Shown here in pieces: positions 11,829-22,447 of a stretch of 64,000 nucleotides of DNA (positions are counted from its first letter, which is position 1; the number at the start of each line of letters is the position of its first letter). Origin of the DNA: Cryptomeria japonica (lineage: Eukaryota; Streptophyta; Pinopsida; Cupressales; Cupressaceae); assembly GCF_030272615.1 (NCBI RefSeq), contig NC_081414.1, positions 913,457,648-913,521,647 on the forward strand. Reading direction: 5' to 3'. A program made the translations under genes and the position numbers. The notes below the pieces were generated by a model. It was given only the letters and a program-made list of their open reading frames with translations, was not told the origin of the DNA and ran no database searches.

Positions 11829-12045
11829 AAGCATCAATTCGATGACTCTACAAAATATCTTTTAGGAGTTTGGACCTAATATTGAGGGTTTGAGTAACAT
11901 TGAGGAAATAAACTTGAGCAAGGGAGTGTAACAACATAATAGGGTGGTTGTTTGAGAAGAGGTGTGAGTGTTGAACATCAAGAAAGAAAAGATTGTTATT
12001 GCAAGCACTTATTAGCACAAAAGAAAGTCCTTTGGGTCCTCTTGA

Positions 12046-12633
12046 TTGTTTAAAACTATTTTAGTCTTATTGAGCAATTTTTCACTCAATCTCCCTATCA
12101 AGAAAGAAGATCAGATCATGGAATACTATGACAAAGCTGATGAAGTTAACAAGATTAAGAGAGAGAATTATGCTTTGAAGAATGAGATGCAATCCATTGT
12201 GATAAGGCTAGCTAAGGAGACTGAGGACCGAAAGAAGAATGAAGAGAATCTGGAAAAATCATTAAAGGAAAGAGTTGATGAATGCTTCAAGCTTACCTAT
12301 GAGAATGATCAGTTGAAGCTTGAGTTGACACAATCAAGGAATAATGGTCAAGAACTTGAAAGACATATTACTACCTTGAGAGATGAACTTTCTATTGCCA
12401 ATGAAAACAAAGAAAAATTCAAAGCTAGCTCAACAAGGCTTGATAAGATGTTGGAAAGTCAGAGACATGGAAAGGACATGCGAGTTCTAAGATTTGAGAA
12501 AGGTGAATCCTCTAGATCTGGACAAGGTAATGCAAAACCTTATCAAAAGAAGAGAAAGAATCCTCCAGTAAGACAACCTAATGCTCTTAAATTCAATGGT
12601 AGATGCTCTAATTGCAATAAGTTTGGTCATATG
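12046..12633 (+). pseudogene. gag-like coiled-coil and zinc-knuckle fragment, copy 2, left part
   Basis: Same protein as copy 1, with the coiled coil followed by the start of a zinc knuckle, CSNCNKFGHM, ending at 12633. The copia A LTR is inserted exactly here. The rest of the knuckle (VSQC) is found after the LTR, from 14168, completing CX2CX4HX4C across the insertion. This is strong evidence that the gag-like gene was the target. The open frame that continues past 12633 merely reads into the LTR. Confidence 0.8.
12629..12633. repeat. target-site duplication of copia A, left copy (ATATG)
   Basis: ATATG immediately precedes the LTR start TGTTGGC (12634). The same five bases follow the LTR end at 14163-14167. 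Copia integrases usually duplicate 5 bp. Confidence 0.88.
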
Positions 12634-14162
12634 TGTTGGCATTATAACAGACAAAGGGAGATTGTTGGCATTCCAATTACAATAAGAGATTGTTGGCATT
12701 TCTATAAGGATATTGAGAAGGTTGTTGATGATTATGGATATAAATGATTAAGGATGTTTACTGTCTTAATATTATTATTTTATCATTTGATGTCAAGAAA
12801 TTGATTTTCTAATTTAGTATGATGTTGCCATATCTTAAGAAGTATGATTTGGTGAGTATAAAGACGTCGATAAAAGACACAGAAAGAATGTGATGAATAA
12901 GGGGAGGAATAAGTTATTCAATGGGAAACTATTACCGAGTTAGACAATGATGAGATCATGATGTTTAGATTATTTTGATATCCTACATATGTTGTTGATT
13001 GTAAGGTTAATACTATACTATGTTACCAAGCAAAGAACCTAGTCGGTAAACCCTAAGGTTATCGCTATCGGTTAATGAAGCAGAATGTCTACCGAGTGAA
13101 GTTTAGTATTTACCGAGTTGCAACCGAGTAATAACAGAATGCACTGAATGAATAAACGCATTATTTAATGAAGGAAGCTGATTAGCTGGAACTGATTAAA
13201 TGATTGGTATGTTGTGCATAAAGATTGTTAAAGAATCTATGGCAAAGGAAGATCGACAGGAAGATCTACAACTCAGATTGAACCGCAATACCCTAGCACA
13301 AGTTCGAAGAAATGTATGCAAGTTCCAAGGTGGGGTAAAACGTTTTCAGATCGAAGGATACATTGAACCTGGACAAGTTTCAAGATCTGATGGCTATGAT
13401 TGATCATAGGAAATGTGATCAAGGAGATTAAGCGGTTGGCAAATTGTTTATAAATAAGGATCTGTTGATAAACAATGCATGCGGGCAAGTGTATGCACAA
13501 TGATGCTACATAGTGATTACCGAGCACAGAAGCTTGAAGACCTGTTTGAATAATAGAGTATAGAGCCTAGTAGATGGACAAGATAAGTCCTATGACTAAA
13601 TTGTATTGAGCAAATAAGAATCTGCTTTAGCATTTTAGATGTGAAGTTGCAGATAGATTTTTATTACTGTTATTTTGTGAAGTAATAGAAAATCTCTTAA
13701 CCGAGTGGACTTAACAGTCTTATTTGTAAAACCCTCTAGCAAGGTGACATTTTGATTGAGTGTTTGAAAACCTTTAACAAGGTCACTTCTAACAAGGTGA
13801 AGATCCTAACAGATCTGAGGGAAATCCCTTAACCGGGTCACATCTAGCAATGTGTTTGTAATCTTTAACATGATTTGCTTTTAACCGAGCATACTCTAGA
13901 AGAGTATATTTCTTAGTGGGTCTGAAATCCCATAGTGGTTTTTCCCTATTTGGGTTTCCACATTAAATCTGGTGTTATGATTGTTATGATGTTTATGTGC
14001 TTATGAGTTTGCATGTTTAGCAGTTTTGGTTATATTACTGAAGTATATGTTACTGAGGTTGAATCTGTTGTTTTTATGAAAGATTAAGTTTGTATGATTC
14101 ACCTCCCCCTCTCATCTTGTTAGCTTGGCATCTATACTTTACATTAAGTTTCAGAACTATCA
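12634..14162 (+). repeat. copia A LTR, complete copy (1529 bp)
   Basis: Begins TGTTGGCATT and ends CTATCA, flanked by ATATG on both sides. The distal part has the pattern seen in other copia LTRs of this window: a GGTTTTTCCCTATTTGGG-type segment, then a C-rich GATTCACCTCCCCCTC near the end. The word ACCGAG occurs repeatedly here and in the copia A genes. Relative to its flanks this copy looks like a solo LTR. Confidence 0.88.
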
Positions 14163-14167
14163 ATATG
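14163..14167. repeat. target-site duplication of copia A, right copy (ATATG)
   Basis: Second ATATG directly after the LTR end CA (14161-14162); pairs with 12629-12633 and joins the two halves of the interrupted zinc knuckle. Confidence 0.88.
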
Positions 14168-14611
14168 GTGAGTCAATGCAAAAGTAGGATGAATAATGGA
14201 ATGAACAATGTTCCTACCTTTACTGATCAGTGTTTCACATGCAATAATATTGGACACAAGTCAAATATGTGTAGATCAATAATGAATAACTTTCAAAACA
14301 AAAGATGATATACTTGTGGAATGTTTGGACATGTTTCTAATCAGTGCAGGACAAGACCAAATCAAATAAACTTCAGACCTATGCAGAATAATTTTGTTTG
14401 CAGAGCATGCAACCAAACCGGTCACATTGCAAAGTACAACAGAAACAAGAACAATGTTCCGGTAGACGAGATCAAATTAGATGAAAAGGGAAAGGTAAAG
14501 GTTGATGAGATCAGAGATCAACATAAGTAGATGTGGGTAAATATTGATGAATCTAAGGCAGATGGTGGATTTGTACTTGAGTCTGGTGCAGAACCCTCAT
14601 TTGGTAACTAG
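14165..14611 (+). pseudogene. gag-like fragment, right part with further zinc knuckles
   Basis: Continues the gag-like gene after the LTR. It completes the first knuckle and then carries CFTCNNIGHKSNMC, a second YTCGMFGHVSNQC whose first Cys position is now a TGA (14306), and CRACNQTGHIAKYN with a changed last Cys. A TAG lies at 14528, and the frame ends at 14609. A coiled coil followed by three or four CCHC knuckles is a nucleocapsid-like layout; no protease or polymerase follows. The lineage is not determined. Confidence 0.7.
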
Positions 14612-15053
14612 GGATTTTGGCCTTTTGGGGAGGCAAACTCATGCAAATCTTGCAGTACCCCTTGATGAGATCTATAGTCGATGAATTATAGATGACAACA
14701 ATTGAATTTAAGTTGATATCCAAGATTTAGATAGTTGATTTCGGCATCCAGTTGGATACCTGAGGTGCATTTATTCCAGAGTAAAATTAGGGTTTGCAAA
14801 GTTAAAAGGGAAAATACGAGAGTTATTATTCACTTTGCGAATAATATTTTTGAGCTACAGAATAAGGCGATCAAGACTTCTAGGCAATTAGAGAGTTAAA
14901 AGCAATCCAACAAGTGATCTAGGGCATTCGATAGTCAGTTGAGGTATTTCTCGAGGAACATTTATGAGTTTGAGTTTATGAAAATTTGAAATTGCGTCCT
15001 CTTCTTCCATTGTTACACTATTGGTTGTTGAAGTCAAAGACAAAAATCATCCT
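14612..15053. other. unassigned sequence
   Basis: About 440 bp between the end of the gag-like fragment and the copia B LTR. No domain or repeat partner was recognised in either strand. It may be the rest of the gag-like element. Confidence 0.4.
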
Positions 15054-16744
15054 TGTTGAACACAATGTACCACTGAGAGGGGGTGAATCAGTGGTTCTTG
15101 AAATCTTTTTATTTTTAATCAACCTTGGAATATTGGTTATCATGCTAAGCACTAAACAATCAAACTGGTAAGATAAATGTGGATACCAAAAGAGGCAAAC
15201 ACACAAATGCAACCCACAACACAAGATGTACGAGGAAAAACCTTGGTGAGAAATGTTGCTGGTGTCTACAGCTCCAATCCAGCCTCACAATGAAACAATG
15301 AATTACAATGATTTAGGGCACCAACCCAAGGAGAACCAACCCCTACTGATTTAGGGCACCAACCCAAGGAGCACCAAGCTCCAACTCGATGTTGTACAAT
15401 GAAATACTATTTTGATATAGTTATAGCACCTGGTTGCAAATAAGTTCTACAACACCTGATCAATGGATTTGTGTCATTTAACAACCTCCTTTTCTTCACC
15501 GGTTCTCACACCGCCGGTTATCAGATTACTCTCTCTGATCACTCACCGGTTACTCCTAACCTCTCTTCTTTCTCCCTTAGCCTCACACCACATTGTGTTA
15601 CCCTTGGATGCCTTCTTGACCAATCACATCTCACCAATTAGCTTGACTGTTATAACTACAACAGTTTACTGGTTACTCTGTCTCTATCAGTTAGACCCTC
15701 TCACTAGTTCACCTGCTAACTCACACCACAACTTTCTTAGAGTAAACTCTAAGGCAAACAATCTTTCTCCTTGCTCAGGCTCTTTTCTCTCTCACTCTTC
15801 GCATCAAGCATCAACTAATTTTAGTCTTGCGTTGACATATTTATCTTTTAGGGTTCCCACCAAAAAGCATTCAAACAGTGTTGTGTTAGGTTTTGCATTC
15901 ACCAGGTCGATCCGTATTAGATTTGACTTGATCTTCTTTTCCAGAGAGATGATCTGCATGTTAGCGATCAACACCGCCAACACCTCTTATTCCAATGTGC
16001 ATTTTCTATATTTGGATGTCTGCACTATGCTTTTATGCATTTCTCTATCACATGCCATTAATGGCTCGACTATTTCCTTCAACAAATAGGTAGGAAGATC
16101 AGATCTTCTTGCAGGATTAGTTCAATCACGTGCCACCTTGCCTTCCTTGAGCCGCAATCTTCTGCCATCCTCCCATGACTTGCGGGCTCTTCATAAAAGT
16201 TGACCTACTTACTGATTGTTACATCGATGAATGCTTCACCGATCTGTGCATGACCACCACCTGGCTTCCAACTGTCATCTTTGACGACATCTACCTCTCC
16301 TTGGTTTGCTATGCTGGTTTGACATTCTTCATTGACCAAGATTGACTACCGGTTCAACTCACCTTACCGGTATAACCTAACTTCACCGATGGACCTTCAT
16401 ACCTGCATACCTCTTCTCTGTCGGTGGGTCAACTTGGCCTTTCATCAAACATGCTGGTCCAACATCTCAGTCCATTTACCAACAACATTAATCTTCTCAG
16501 AGTATACCGGTTTACATCCTTTAGTTATTCTCTTGCTTGCTTGCTTTGCCTTGCCAGTGGTCTTGCTTTACCGGTAGATGATGTATTTCATGTGTACCGG
16601 TAACCTACTTTCTATATGCTTATATACATATGGATTGACATCATCATGTCTTATTTCTCTTATACCGGTCACCACTTCTTACTCATCGGTGACCATGCCA
16701 AACCAATTGACATCAATGACAACCTAATGCCAATAATGCAAACA
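15054..16744 (-). repeat. copia B 3' LTR (about 1691 bp)
   Basis: On the - strand it begins TGTTTGCATTATTGGC at 16744, directly after a polypurine tract, and ends ...GTGTTCAACA at 15054. The final part carries the GATTCACCCCCTCTCA signature shared with the other copia LTRs. ACCGGT and close variants are frequent. A 208-codon open frame on the + strand at 15463-16089 lies within the LTR and has no recognisable domain. Confidence 0.75.
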
Positions 16745-16746
16745 AT

Positions 16747-16862
16747 CTCCCCCTTTGGCATTGATGTCAACTCACAACAAGAATTCACACTGGTATATTT
16801 CTCCCCCTTTGGCATTGATGTCAACTCACAACAAGAATTCACACTGGTATATTTCTCCCCCT
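16747..16862 (-). repeat. 54-bp tandem duplication containing the polypurine tract
   Basis: Two exact 54-bp copies (16747-16800 and 16801-16854) plus the start of a third. On the - strand each contains AAAGGGGGAG, so three polypurine-tract-like sites stand 54 bp apart just before the LTR. The one nearest the LTR (16747-16756) would be the functional site. Confidence 0.9.
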
Positions 16863-17069
16863 TTGACACAATGACAAAGGGTCAGGGTACTTTATTCTTC
16901 CCCCTTAGTCAAATCTTTGCTTAGTGATTATAGCCAGTACTGAGACATACAACCCTAAACTTTCCCTATGATCAACATGTGGTTCAAGAGATATAGAAGA
17001 TTCTATGAACTCCCCCTGAACCATATAACTCCTTACAAACTTAAGTGCATGAGGCAGGTGACACAACTC

Positions 17070-18448
17070 CCAACTTGTTCTCCTGTAGGGACATATTCCA
17101 TCTTTACTTCCTATCCTTCAACCTTCTCTTTGAGAAAATGATACTTGATGGCTATATGCTTTGTCCTTGAATACATCACCAGATTCTTTGATATGTTGAT
17201 GGCACTCAAAATTTCACACTAGATGGAAATAGGATCAAAGATGTTCATTTGTATGTCCTTGAGGGTTTGCTTCAACCAAAGAACCCGAGAGTAGCATTTA
17301 GCAGCAACAATGTATTATGCATCAACAATTGATAGGGAGATTGAATCTTGCTTCTTGCTATGCCATGAGACCAATCGGTCACCTAGGAAGAATGCACCAC
17401 CACTTTTGCTCTTCTGGTCATCAATGAAACCTACCCAATCAGCATTAGTATATGCTTCCAAGATGAATTCCCCTTGTTTAGGGTACCACAAACCATAATT
17501 GAGTGTTCCTTGCAGGTACCTAAATATTCTACTTACGACATTCATATGTGACTGCTTAGGTGCAACTTGAGATCTAGTCACGATGTACACTGCCTGTACT
17601 ATATCTTGTCTAGAAGTAGTAAGATACAATAAGCTTCCTATCATGGATCTATACAATGTCTGATCCACCACCAGTGATTCATCATTCTTGCTTAATTTTC
17701 TTCCGATCACCATGGGGGTACTCACCAACTTGCAATCCTCCATTTGAAATTTCTTTAACATATCCTTTGCATACTTGGTTTTTGAGATAAAGATTCCCTT
17801 ATCTTGCTGTGATATTAGCAAACCAACAAAGTATGTCAATTCTCCAAGCATTGACATCTCAAATTCTGACTGCATCTGATCAACAAATTCTTTGCAAAGG
17901 GTGTCCTTGTTGCTTCTAAAAATAATGTCATCTACATACACAACCACAATGATCATGTGGTTTCCATATTTCTTGACATATAAATTCTTGTCAGCACTCC
18001 CCTTTTTGAATCCTTGCTCCTTTAGTTATTGATCTAGCCTTGAATACCATGCTCTAGGAGCTTGCTTTAAACCATACAAGGCTTTCTTCAACCGACATAC
18101 AAAGGTTTCATCATCATGTAACAAAAACCCTTCTGGTTTCTAAATGTACACTTCTTCTTCCAAATTTCCATTGAGGAAGGCAGATTTTACATCCATTTGA
18201 TATACTTTATAACCCTTGTAGGCAGAAAAGACTAAAAACATTCTAATTGCTTCTAATCTAGCTACTGTTGCAAATGTTTCTTCAAAATCATTGCCCTCTA
18301 ATTGAGAGTAACCCTTGCACACAAGTCTAGCTTTATGCCTAACAATTTTACGTTCTTCATTCATCTTATTCTGGTAGACCCATTTGGTGCCAATGATGTT
18401 CTTGTTTTTTGGTCTAGGGACTAATTCCCAAGTATGGCTCTTCTCAAT
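17070..18448 (-). pseudogene. pol: copia B reverse transcriptase and RNase H
   Basis: Copia RT with intact motif A ([12 protein letters not shown]) and intact YVDD (VVVYVDDIIF, about 17930-17956). RNase H starts at about 17450 (AYTNADWVGFIDDQ, with Asn in place of the usual first Asp of YTDADW) and decays after SIVDA at 17315. Weak matches continue to VPTGEQ near 17085, after which the conserved IFTK motif is absent. Stops lie near 18137 and 18023 (QLKE-type region). Same frame as the integrase upstream. Confidence 0.85.
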
Positions 18449-19513
18449 CTATTGCAACTCTTCTTCCATGACATCCATCCATTTTTGACTTTTGTTGGCC
18501 TCATTGAATGTTTTAGGTTCTACTTCAGTCATGAGGCAGAAGTTGACTTGTTCATCATTCTGGGCAACTCTTCTCCTAGTCTGCACACCATCACTCTTAT
18601 TACCTAAAATCTTCTCTTCTGAGTGGTTCATCTGCGCATACCGGTTAGGAGCCTTTTTGGATGCTTCTTCTAGTTCATTGTTTGACTTAGCTTCCTCACC
18701 TTCATCACCAGAATCATCATATTGGTTTACCCGTGATTGTCTTCCTTTGTGCATATCCTCATCAACTTTCACATGCACACTCTCAATGACTCTTCTTAGT
18801 CTTTTGTTGTAGCATTTATAGGCCTTGTTGGTTGAGTAACCAAGGAAGATTCCTTCATCACTCCTAGAATCAAAACTACCTAAACCATCCATATCTCTCT
18901 TGATAAAACACTTTCTTCCAAATACCTTAAAGTACTTGATTGATGGTTTCCGGTCATACCACAACTCATAAGGTGTCATTATGCTGTTTGTTCTTAGTTG
19001 AACCTGATTCAAGTTATATGCAACAGTATGAACCACTTCCTTCCAATATATGTCCGACAATTTGGCCTCATTTAACATGGTTCTGACCATCTCCTTGATC
19101 TTGTTCTTCCTTTCCACCACACCATTTTGTTGTGGTGTCCTAGGGGCTGAGTATTGCCTTCTGATTCCATGTCTTTCACAGTAATCTTCAAACTCATTTG
19201 ATGTGAACTCTCCACCCCAGTCTGATCTTAGACATTTCAGCTTGCACCCACTTTCCTTCTCCACCATCTTCCTAAAGATCTTGAATCTATCAAAGGCTTG
19301 TGATTTATTTTGTAGGAAAGTGACCCGTGTCATTCTTGAATAGTCATCAATGCAGAGCATAAAATATCTTTCATCGGTAAGATCTCTTGTCCTAGTTGGA
19401 CGACACAGATCTGTATGTACTATTTGAAGTGGTCTTGAGGTGTTGTGTTCTTTAGTCTTGAAGCTCACTTTAGTCTTCTTACCTTTCACACATTCATCAC
19501 AAAATATGCTCAC
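18449..19513 (-). pseudogene. pol: copia B integrase
   Basis: About 354 codons without interruption. It has the zinc-binding end (CDECVKGKKTKVSF), then the catalytic Asp in IVHTDLC, the second Asp in CLRSDWGGEF and the Glu in NGVVERKN; all three are present. The copia C-terminal motif FKVFGRKCFIKRD follows. The C-terminal part leads into the RT linker (VEPKTFNEANKSQKW). It is the best-preserved copia integrase in the window, although the element is not mobile because its 5' half is gone. Confidence 0.9.
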
Positions 19514-19597
19514 CGGTTTGATAATTCATAGTATATTTCTTACATACCCCTTTTTGCTTACCGCAACTAGATTATCAAAATTTATGTGGGCTAATCT

Positions 19598-19856
19598 TCA
19601 ATGCCACAACCAACTTTCATCCACTTGTCCTAACATACATTGGGACTCAAAACATTCTTTTAAATTATATATATTGCCATCTGTCCTCTTGCCTTTGGCT
19701 ACAGTCTGACCGGTACTCACTTTCTTTATCTGGCAGCTGGTAGAATCAAAGTTGAATTTATAATCTTTGTCACACATCTGACTCACACTCAACAAGTTGT
19801 GCTTTAGGCCTTCCACATAATACACATCATGTGCTTTCAATTTTCCATCCAAACTA
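19598..19856 (-). pseudogene. pol: copia B protease C-terminus and pre-integrase region
   Basis: Shows the copia protease end (DVYYVEGLKHNLLSVSQM) and the start of the integrase zinc region (VDESWLWH). The active-site DSG part lies beyond the truncation at about 19856. A stop lies between this segment and the integrase; the frame is the same. Confidence 0.82.
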
Positions 19857-19857
19857 C

Positions 19858-20321
19858 TCTAAAATATAATACTAATGCAAATTGGGTAGTAAGTGTTGAT
19901 GACAGGAAGAGTACAAGTGGTGGAACATTTTTCCTTGGCTCCCGATTAGTTGCATGGTTAAGTAAGAAGCAAGATTATGTATATTTATCAACCATAGAAG
20001 TTGACTGCATTGCATCTATTTCATGCTACACTTAGGTGATTTGGATGAAACATACATTAAAGGATATTTGCATGTTGTTTTATGAAGCAAACTCAATCAT
20101 GTGGGATAATAAAAGTGCAATCAATATTTCTGAGAACCCGATTTTGCATTCTAGAACAAAGCATATTTCTATTTGGTATAGTTTTGGACAGTGAAGTAAA
20201 ACTTGAATATGTACCTACAAAAGAGCAGGTTTCATATGTCTTTACAAAGGCATTGTACAAAGATACTTTTGAGTATCTTCAGCAGATGTTGGGGGTCATA
20301 TCCCTTCCTAGTTTGAACTAA
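19858..20321 (+). pseudogene. pol: copia C RNase H fragment
   Basis: Plus-strand copia RNase H C-terminal part: NANWVVSVDDRKSTSGGTFF, KQDYVYLSTIE, INISENPILHSRTKH and YVFTKALYKDTFEYLQ. It has an in-frame TAG at about 20035 and a frameshift between the 19858-20035 and 20082-20321 pieces. It starts at the junction with copia B and ends with LGVISLPSLN, the usual copia pol end. RT, integrase and gag of this copy are missing. Confidence 0.83.
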
Positions 20322-20438
20322 GTGCATTTGGCAATGCATTAGTCCAGGATATTTCATGCATATATTAGTCTGGGCTAATGTTTGGGGCTTCTTTTTAGGG
20401 GGAGTTGTGTGATTTTTGAGTTGAATTTTTGTTTACCT
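20322..20438 (+). other. copia C 3' untranslated tail with polypurine tract
   Basis: Follows the RNase H stop. A purine run, AGGGGGAG, lies at 20397-20404. The LTR start assigned here (TGTTGCAAATAT, 20439) is chosen by comparison with the second LTR at 37730. That leaves 34 bases between the purine run and the LTR, so the exact boundary is uncertain. Confidence 0.5.
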
Positions 20439-20946
20439 TGTTGCAAATATGATGTTGATGATGTTGATATGATTGTCATGGTTATCATTAATGATTGTCA
20501 TTGATGTCAACATATTATACTAATGTTGGTTTTCAGAGTTGGTGATCTAGAATATGTTTCTTGAACTATTTGGTCCTCTGAAAGTTGTGCTCAGGATGAT
20601 GTTTAGTACTAACTGGTAATTGATAGTGTTGTTTGCAATTAGGATTTCTCTATTTTTTGGATATGGTGTTGATTACTTGGAATCATGTTTATCTTCGTTC
20701 CATTCTTGTTTTGCTAAGTTGAGAATTGTTATTTTGGGTCTGGTGCAATCTGGAATTAGAAATTATGTAATGGCATTTGTGTAGTGTATGAGTCTTGTTT
20801 TGGCTCCAGTATTTGTGATGGATGTAACGTGATGATCTGACCGATGAAGTGTGTAATGGTCTAGTCTACTTCTCATTCCTTTCCACCATGGGAATGTTTA
20901 GTGCAGACCTATTTCAAATTATGTTTGGCTGACTTGGAAGGTTATG
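20439..20946 (+). repeat. copia C first LTR, left part
   Basis: Starts TGTTGCAAATAT, related to the second C LTR at 37730. It stops at TTATG (20942-20946), the target-site duplication of gypsy element G1, and resumes at 37115. Reassembled length is about 1.02 kb. Confidence 0.78.
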
Positions 20947-21733
20947 TGTATACGGTGAAAATGGATAAACAACAATGATGAAAGACTTAATGAATTCAAC
21001 CACAAAACCCTAGCCTAACAACAACAAAGATCCACCATAACATATGAAGATTACCTAAGACAATGCAAATCAATTGAAATCACAAAGATTATACCATCAC
21101 ATGTCCAATAGGGTTTGGATCTCCATTCTTCCTATCTCCATTGATCTTGCTTGATATAGTTGCTCTTAGATTTTATGTGCACAAGAGCTCAACAAAGAAC
21201 AGAAATGTGGTTGCAAGTAGGATCGCATGTAAAAGTGCAAAGGCGTAGTGTAGTTGAGTAATCAAGTAGTTAGTTAGGGTTTGATAATGAAGGAAACATC
21301 TCCTTATATAGAAGACACTATATGAAATGAAGGGATAAGATTGAGAGGTGTAAAAGATAAATGGTCGGCTATGATTAGAGGGTAGGTAAAAGAAATAATA
21401 AAATAATGAGAGGGGTAGGTAGTGTAGGAATTAAGAGATGAATGACGTGTCATGGGTAGAAAAGGTTAATGAATTGATTAAATAAATAAAGATTTATTTA
21501 ATTAATAGAAGAAGTGGGATCAATTAAATAAATAAGAGATTTATTTAATTAAGGAAAAAAAGATAATTTAAATAAATAAATGTATTTATTTAAATGAGAA
21601 ATAAGGCTAGAAGAGGATAAATGAATTAATTAAATAAATAAAGATTTATTTAATTAATAGAAGAATTAGGCTTAAATTAATTAAATTTATAAAATATTTA
21701 TTTAATTAGATAGGACAATTTTAGGTGTCTACA
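20947..21733 (-). repeat. G1 LTR (3' LTR with respect to gag-pol)
   Basis: Plus-strand TGTATACGGTG...GTGTCTACA. About two dozen differences from the other copy by eye. A TATA box for the - strand (TATATAAGG) is at about 21302-21310. The first 260 bases of U3 consist of AT-rich palindromes. Confidence 0.95.
21475..21706. repeat. five AT-rich palindromes in the G1 LTR
   Basis: Five imperfect inverted repeats of 30-37 bp (near 21475, 21521, 21564, 21622 and 21674). The fourth has perfect 15-base arms, ATTAATTAAATAAAT and its complement, around AAAG. They recur in the other LTR near 36850-37085. They could form hairpins in DNA or RNA. Confidence 0.85.
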
Positions 21734-21749
21734 TTTTGCCCCTCTTTGA
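21734..21749 (-). promoter_or_regulatory. G1 polypurine tract
   Basis: On the - strand TCAAAGAGGGGCAAAA directly precedes the LTR start TGTAGACACC. G2 has the identical tract at 45262-45277. Confidence 0.85.
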
Positions 21750-21978
21750 AACAATGCAGCTTGTCGCGTTGTTTCAAAGAAGATAATATGAACTGATACA
21801 AAGTTGCCCCAAGATGGGAATGATATGCCCCCTCAAGAGATTGGATGAAAATGTCTGAAAAGATCACAGATAATCTCTCCACCAGAAAGAAAGGCTAGAA
21901 TGGACTGACCGGATAGAGTGACAGAGTCACGGGATAAAGAAGACTAACTCAGGAAATGAGGGCTCGGGCTAGGGTAGT

Positions 21979-21985
21979 CTATAAG
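21979..21985 (+). promoter_or_regulatory. candidate TATA box of the G1 plus-strand gene
   Basis: CTATAAG about 95 bases before the exon 1 ATG (22078). G2 has a canonical TATAAAAGGG at the matching position (81 bases before its ATG), which supports this weaker one. Confidence 0.5.
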
Positions 21986-22257
21986 ATAGACGATGAGGGT
22001 AAAACATCCTCATTGTCATCCACACATCTAAGAGATCAGAGTGCAAAGAGAGAATAGAGCAGCAACAATCAGCAGCAATGGCATTGGTGCATAGATATGA
22101 TCGCGTTCGCCGATATCAAAGGCCAGCAGATGCCGGAGAGTCGGTGAGTACCACAAAACCTCCTTGTACTTTGTCACATTAATTGTTGTCATTAATGCAT
22201 GCTAGGTAGTGCAATAAATGCACTTTAGGATAATGTCAAAAAATGTCAAAAAGTGTA

Positions 22258-22447
22258 GGCGTGTCTGCGTTGGTGCCAGGCGCGTCTATGTTGGCTAGGC
22301 GCGTCTGCGTTGTTTAGTCGTGTTTGTGAAATGTGGGCACGTCTATGCAGGACAGGCGTGTCTATGCAGAGCATAGGCACGTCTGTGTATTTCAGGCGCC
22401 TCTGTACAGAGCAGGCACATTTGTGCAGTCTGTAAGCGCGTTTATGT
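22258..22447 (+). repeat. G1 word array A, inside the PMD intron
   Basis: Ten copies of a degenerate word, consensus GGCGCGTCTGTGT, begin at 22258, 22279, 22298, 22317, 22336, 22355, 22376, 22395, 22414 and 22435. Steps are 19 or 21 bp. The 6-8 bases between words vary. Its reverse complement is the word of arrays B and C near the other end of G1. Confidence 0.88.

Larger units (their letters stand above)
11869..12633 (+). repeat. direct repeat, copy 2 (gag-like fragment before the complete copia A LTR)
   Basis: Same sequence as 6200-6926, plus the 37 bases lost from copy 1, up to the LTR start. It lies between the end of copia A internal DNA and the complete LTR. A normal copia insertion should have its 3' LTR directly after the polypurine tract, so this copy marks a tandem duplication or template switch. 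Confidence 0.85.
15054..19856 (-). mobile_element. copia B, 5'-truncated Ty1/copia element
   Basis: On the - strand: end of protease, integrase, RT, RNase H, repeated polypurine tracts and a 3' LTR. Gag, primer site and 5' LTR are missing; the element stops abruptly at about 19856, where plus-strand copia C sequence starts. The protease, integrase and RT pieces share one frame and are separated by stops. Confidence 0.88.

Noticed and set aside
6200-14162. The 6200-7567 and 11869-14162 repeats as one very long LTR carrying a gag gene
   Set aside because: The ATATG duplication and the split zinc knuckle place the LTR start at 12634; the gag-like part is target sequence that has been duplicated.
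15463-16089. 208-codon plus-strand frame in the copia B LTR
   Set aside because: Lies wholly within an LTR on the opposite strand, with no domain and no counterpart in other LTRs.
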